From Brevundimonas sp. (GTDB lineage: Bacteria; Pseudomonadota; Alphaproteobacteria; Caulobacterales; Caulobacteraceae), in NCBI RefSeq assembly GCF_029946145.1, contig NZ_JAQSDY010000032.1, positions 35,480-99,479 of the forward strand: a stretch of 64,000 nucleotides of DNA, given 5' to 3'. Positions 59,876 to 64,000 of this stretch are shown here, one piece after another (position 1 is the first letter of the stretch; the number at the start of each line of letters is the position of its first letter). The notes beneath the pieces were generated by a model. The model saw only the letters and a list, made by a program, of their open reading frames with translations, was not told the origin of the DNA and made no database searches. The position numbers and the translations under genes are program-made.

Positions 59876-61762
59876 TCAGGCCGGGGAACGGTCGGTCTTC
59901 GCGCCGCGGGTCTGTTTGCGCCACAGCGCCGCATATTCCCCGCCCTGACGCGCGACCAGTTCGTGATGCGCGCCGCGTTCGACGATGCGGCCGGCCTTGA
60001 GGACCAGGATCTGATCGGCGTCGGCGATGGTCGACAGGCGATGGGCCACGACCAGGGTGGTGCGGCCGGTCCGGGCCCGGCGAAGCGTCTTCTGGATGGC
60101 GGCCTCGGTGCGGCTGTCGAGCGCGCTGGTCGCCTCGTCGAGGATCAGGACGCACGGATCGGCCAGCAGGGCGCGGGCGATGCCGACACGCTGGCGTTCG
60201 CCGCCGGACAGTTTCAGGCCGCGCTCGCCGACCTTGGTGTCCATGCCATCCGGCAGTTCACGGATGAAGTTCGACAGCTCGGCCGCCTCGGCCGCCGCCC
60301 AGATGGCGGCTTCGTCAGCGTCGGGCCGGGCGAAGCCGATGTTGGTGCGGATGGTGTCGTTGAACAGGGCCACGTCCTGCGGGACCAGGGCGACGGCGGC
60401 GCGCAGGGATTCCTGCGTCGCCTGTCGCGCGTCCAGACCGTCAATCAGCACCCGCCCTTCCTGGGGATCAAGCAGGCGCAGGGCCAATTTGACGATTGTC
60501 GACTTGCCCGAGCCGGAGGGGCCGACCAGCGCCGTCGTGGTGCCAGGGGGCGCGAGGAAGCTGACGTCCTCCAGCCCGTTGGCGCGGGCGTCATGGCGGA
60601 AGCCGACGTGTTCGAAGGCCAGGGAGGCGCCCTTGGCGTCCACGGGACGCGGCAGGGGGATGGCGTCGGCGGCGTCGGCGACCTGGGGCGTCTGTCGCGT
60701 CACCTTCAGCATCTCCTCCATGTCGATGAAGGATTGGCGGACTTCCCGATAGGCGAAACCGAGGATGTTCAGCGGCGCATAGAGGGAGATCATGATCAGC
60801 ACCGCGGCCGTAACGTCGCCCGGCCCCATCCGGCCCGCCGCGGCCTCGAAGCCCGCCATCACGGCCATGATCCCGAGGCCGACGTTCATGATCACCGCCT
60901 GCATCACGTTCAGCAGGGCCAGGGAGCTGTTCGCCTTCAACGCGGCGCGCGTGTAGTCGCCCAGGGCGTTGTCATAGGTGCGCGCGGCCCGGGCCTCGGC
61001 TCCGAATGACTTGACGGTTTCGTAGTTCAACAGGGCGTCGACCGAGACGCCGGCGGCCTCGGTGTCGGCAGCGTTCATCTCGCGGCGGTGCTCCAGCCGC
61101 CAGTTGGAGAGGGCGAAGGTCGAGGCGGCGTAGACGGCGACCACGCCCACGGCCACGGCGCCGAAACGCCAGTCGTATTTGCCCGCCAGCACGCCCGCCG
61201 CCAGCACCAGCTCGACCCCGGTGGGGACCAGGTTGAAGGCCAGGATGCGCATCAGGAAATCGACCGAGCGCGCGCCCCGGTCCATGGTCCGCGACAACGA
61301 CCCCGAGCGCTTGGTCTGGTGGAAGTCCAGCGACAGGCTGAGCGCGTGGGCGAAGGTCTCGGTGGCGGCGGTGCGCTGGGCCGCCGAACGGACAGGGGCG
61401 AAGACGACGTCGGCGGCGTTGGGGGCTATGGCCGACAGCAGGCGCACGAAGGCCCAGCCGAGGGCGAAGGCGGCGAAGCCCATGCCGAAGGCGACGCCCG
61501 CCCCCTGCCCCGCCGCCAGGTGGTTCACCGCGGCGCCCAGCACCAGCGGAGCGAGGACGCCCAGCGCCTTGCCGCCCAAGGTCATGGCGATGGCCGCGAT
61601 CAGGCGGAGGCGAAGCTGCGGCGCATTGGAGCGGCCAACCAGCCGGACCAGATCGCCCAGCGCCTGCCAGGTCGGGGCCCCGTCCTTCGCGGGCGGAGGC
61701 GCCCCGGCCTGCGCCGCCTTCGCCACTGAATCGCCTCGCCGTCCGGACCGTTCACCGCGCAT
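59876..61762 (-). CDS. ABC transporter, fused permease/ATPase (Atm1/HMT exporter type)
   Basis: LVGPSGSGKSTIVKLALRLLDPQEGRVLIDG; LSGGERQRVGIARALLADPCVLILDEATSALDSRTE; TM domain upstream; start estimated (ORF extends into the repeat). Confidence 0.93.
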   Translation of the reverse strand: MRGERSGRRGDSVAKAAQAGAPPPAKDGAPTWQALGDLVRLVGRSNAPQLRLRLIAAIAMTLGGKALGVLAPLVLGAAVNHLAAGQGAGVAFGMGFAAFALGWAFVRLLSAIAPNAADVVFAPVRSAAQRTAATETFAHALSLSLDFHQTKRSGSLSRTMDRGARSVDFLMRILAFNLVPTGVELVLAAGVLAGKYDWRFGAVAVGVVAVYAASTFALSNWRLEHRREMNAADTEAAGVSVDALLNYETVKSFGAEARAARTYDNALGDYTRAALKANSSLALLNVMQAVIMNVGLGIMAVMAGFEAAAGRMGPGDVTAAVLIMISLYAPLNILGFAYREVRQSFIDMEEMLKVTRQTPQVADAADAIPLPRPVDAKGASLAFEHVGFRHDARANGLEDVSFLAPPGTTTALVGPSGSGKSTIVKLALRLLDPQEGRVLIDGLDARQATQESLRAAVALVPQDVALFNDTIRTNIGFARPDADEAAIWAAAEAAELSNFIRELPDGMDTKVGERGLKLSGGERQRVGIARALLADPCVLILDEATSALDSRTEAAIQKTLRRARTGRTTLVVAHRLSTIADADQILVLKAGRIVERGAHHELVARQGGEYAALWRKQTRGAKTDRSPA

Positions 61763-61900
61763 CGCCATGGACGGAGATATGGACCGCGCCGCACGCCGCG
61801 CAAAGGGCGCAGGCATCGGGGGGCCGATCGGATCGGGATCAGACGGCACGCGGGAGCCTCCGTGTGGACATGGGTGATCGCCGCTTCCGGAGAAGCGGTT

Positions 61901-62300
61901 GCGGGAGGCGTGCGGAGCGCCGGGCTTTCGCCCGGAAAAGAGAGTTGAGTAGTACCGTTTCGACGAAAGACAGACGCTCCGCGCGGAGATTGGTCGGAAG
62001 CTTGCGTCGGGTGGCGGTTTTATCGCCTTACCGCAGCGCCTCCGGCGGGCGGGCCGTGCTTGCGACACGGTCCCCGGACCGGACGAGTATCCCCCTCGTC
62101 CCTGACGTCCGTTTGGTTATCAGACCCCGGGCGTCGCTCGTCCTGCTCCCGGATCAAGTCCGGGATGACGAAGACGAACCGGAACCGGGCCCCCGCTTCT
62201 CCACATCCCGCCGCCAAAGATCGCAAGGCCTTTGCGCCTCCCCCGCGACGGGACGGGGAAGAGTCTCGCACGGGCTGTTCCTGCGGCTGCGAAATGACGC
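61901..62300 (-). repeat. Copy 2 of the ~400 bp dispersed repeat, inverted relative to 47944-48340
   Basis: Reverse complement matches copy 1, identical by eye over ~285 bp. Confidence 0.92.
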
Positions 62301-62384
62301 TGGTTGGTCGGATTAGGGAAGCGGGGTCAGCGGGTTAGCGATTCAAACCTGTATGGCTGGCGGCGGACTGTGCGCATGAAATCA

Positions 62385-62512
62385 CCGTGCATCCCCGCGG
62401 AGGCGGGGACCCAGGCTTTGGCATCACCGCCGGTGTCGGACTTAGGGTCGGTTCATTCAGACAGGGTCGTCGCAGCTCAAACCTGGATCCCCGCCTCCGC
62501 GGGGATGCACGG
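62385..62512. repeat. Inverted repeat pair, 30 bp arms (GTGCATCCCCGCGGAGGCGGGGA family)
   Basis: Left 62385-62414 CCGTGCATCCCCGCGGAGGCGGGGACCCAG; right 62483-62512 CTGGATCCCCGCCTCCGCGGGGATGCACGG. Confidence 0.9.
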
Positions 62513-62542
62513 CGGGGGGCCTTCCCGTCGTCACCCCTCGCG

Positions 62543-63751
62543 CTACCCGCCCCGGCCGCCGTGTTTCGCGTACTCCAGCCGCGCCACGGTGCGGTTGTGG
62601 ACCTCGTCCGGGCCGTCGGCGATGCGCAGGGTGCGGACCATGGCGTACATCTCGGCCAGCGGCGTGTCGGCCGAGACGCCGGCGCCGCCGAAGGCCTGGA
62701 TGGCGTCGTCGATGACCTGCAGCGCCATGCGCGGGGCGGCGACCTTGATCTGGGCGATCTCGGACTTGGCGTTTTTCGCGCCCGCCTCGTCCATCATCCA
62801 GGCGGCCTTGAGCACCAGCAGGCGGCACATCTCGATATTGGTGCGGGCCTCGCCGACGCGCTGTTCCCAGACCGAGTGCTCGGCCAGCGACTTGCGGAAC
62901 GCCGTGCGCGAAAGCAGGCGCTGGACCATCAGCTCGAGCGACCGTTCGGCGATGCCGATCACGCGCATGCAGTGATGGATGCGGCCGGGCCCGAGGCGCC
63001 CTTGCGCGATCTCGAAGCCGCGGCCCTCGCCGGCGATCAGGTTTTCGACCGGGACGCGGACGTTCTCGAGCACCACCTCGGCGTGGCCGATCGGCAGCTC
63101 GTCATAGCCGAACACCGACAGCATCCGCTCGACGCGGAAGCCGGGCGTGTCGACGGGGACGATGATCTGGGACTGCTGGGTGTGGACCGAGGCGTCGGGG
63201 TCGGTCTTGCCCATGACGATGGTCATGGCGACGTTGGGATGCGCCATGTTGGTCGACCACCATTTGCGGCCGTTGATGACATAGTGGTCGCCGTCGCGGA
63301 CGATGCGGGTCTGGATGTTGGTGGCGTCCGAGGAGGCGACCTCGGGCTCGGTCATCAGGAAGGCCGAGCGGATCTCGCCGGCCATCAGGGGCTCGAGCCA
63401 TTTCGCCTGCTGGGCCTCGTTCCCGTACATATGGAGCACTTCCATATTGCCGGTGTCGGGGGCGTTGCAGTTGAACACCTCGGCCGACCACAGGTGGCGG
63501 CCCATCAGCTCGGCCAGGGGCGCGTATTCGAGGTTGGTCAGGCCGGCGCCGTGGTCGCCGGGCAGGAACATGTTCCACAGCCCGGCTTCGCGCGCCTTCG
63601 CCTTCATCTCTTCCATGGCAGGGGGCTGTCGGGTGTGATCCTCGCGGACCTGGGCCCGGTACTCTTCCTCGCGCGGCAGGACGTGGTCGTCGAGGAAGCG
63701 CTTCACCCGCTCCTGCCAGTGAAGGGCCTTGTCGCTGTGCCGGAATTCCAT
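62543..63751 (-). CDS. Acyl-CoA dehydrogenase family protein
   Basis: ATG 63751 MEFRHSDKALHWQERVKRFLDDHV; FLMTEPEVASSDATNIQTRI; VINGRKWWSTNMAH; FGGAGVSADTPLAEMYAMVRTLRIADGPDEVHNRTVARLE. Confidence 0.95.
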   Translation of the reverse strand: MEFRHSDKALHWQERVKRFLDDHVLPREEEYRAQVREDHTRQPPAMEEMKAKAREAGLWNMFLPGDHGAGLTNLEYAPLAELMGRHLWSAEVFNCNAPDTGNMEVLHMYGNEAQQAKWLEPLMAGEIRSAFLMTEPEVASSDATNIQTRIVRDGDHYVINGRKWWSTNMAHPNVAMTIVMGKTDPDASVHTQQSQIIVPVDTPGFRVERMLSVFGYDELPIGHAEVVLENVRVPVENLIAGEGRGFEIAQGRLGPGRIHHCMRVIGIAERSLELMVQRLLSRTAFRKSLAEHSVWEQRVGEARTNIEMCRLLVLKAAWMMDEAGAKNAKSEIAQIKVAAPRMALQVIDDAIQAFGGAGVSADTPLAEMYAMVRTLRIADGPDEVHNRTVARLEYAKHGGRGG

Positions 63752-63768
63752 GGGAGGACCTGTCGGTT

Positions 63769-63955
63769 TCTCCCTCCCCCTCCGGGGGAGGGTGGTCGCG
63801 AAGCGACCGGGTGGGAGGGGCCGGGCGAGACGGACGCTGGCGTTTGTTTGCCGAGCCCTCCCCACCCCGTCGGCGCCGCGCGCCGACGACCCGCCCCCCG
63901 CGGGGGGGGGGGCTGGTGGGGGGGGGGGGGTGGTGGGCGGGGCGGGGGCGGACGA
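63769..63955. repeat. REP-like palindrome (CTCCCCCTCCGGGGGAGGG...) followed by G-homopolymer-rich tract
   Basis: CTCCCCCTCCGGGGGAGGGTGGTCGCGAAGCGACCGGGTGGGAGGG, then degenerate second arm and poly-G runs at 63901-63955. Confidence 0.6.
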
Positions 63956-64000
63956 CAGCTCGGGGATCGACATCGACGGGCTCGGCGAACTGCTGAACAG

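Noticed and set aside
61768-62068. N-terminal extension of the ABC exporter into the repeat
   Set aside because: The extension is translated repeat DNA with low-complexity sequence; the exporter probably starts near 61762-61816
62341-62520. Possible CRISPR from repeated CCCCGCGGAGGCGGGG units
   Set aside because: Only two copies in inverted orientation, no regular spacers and no cas genes

Overview
High-GC alphaproteobacterial chromosome segment. The gene repertoire suggests Caulobacteraceae, possibly Brevundimonas, but this is an inference. It has two parts. (1) Positions 1 to about 25.5 kb form a catabolic island whose proteins closely resemble the actinobacterial KstR2-regulon proteins for steroid C/D-ring (HIP) degradation. 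Included are IpdA, IpdB, IpdC, EchA20, FadE31, FadA6, an Rv3548c-like SDR, IpdF, FadE30, FadD3, two more acyl-CoA dehydrogenases, a MaoC protein, a second thiolase, a 2Fe-2S ferredoxin, MFS transporters, a Rieske oxygenase and a LysR regulator. Inside it sits an unusual pair: a PTPS/QueD-superfamily protein with degenerate catalytic motifs, translationally coupled to an SDR. (2) After a zone of gene debris (about 25.5-26.5 kb), mostly core genes follow: guaA, rsmB-like, guaB, rlmE, rnd, purM, purN, ndk, ABC-F, mutL, rsmD, rluB, tadA, aroB, aroK, xerD, accA. This part also holds a flavin-dependent halogenase-like gene, a tandem-duplicated DUF2061 protein, a cytochrome P460, a SulP transporter coupled to an HTH gene, and several repeat families. 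One repeat is an in-frame palindromic insertion in the rsmB-like gene; another is a ~400 bp inverted repeat pair ~14 kb apart. No rRNA, tRNA or CRISPR array was recognised. Family assignments come from reading the translations and from memory of family motifs; no database search was run.
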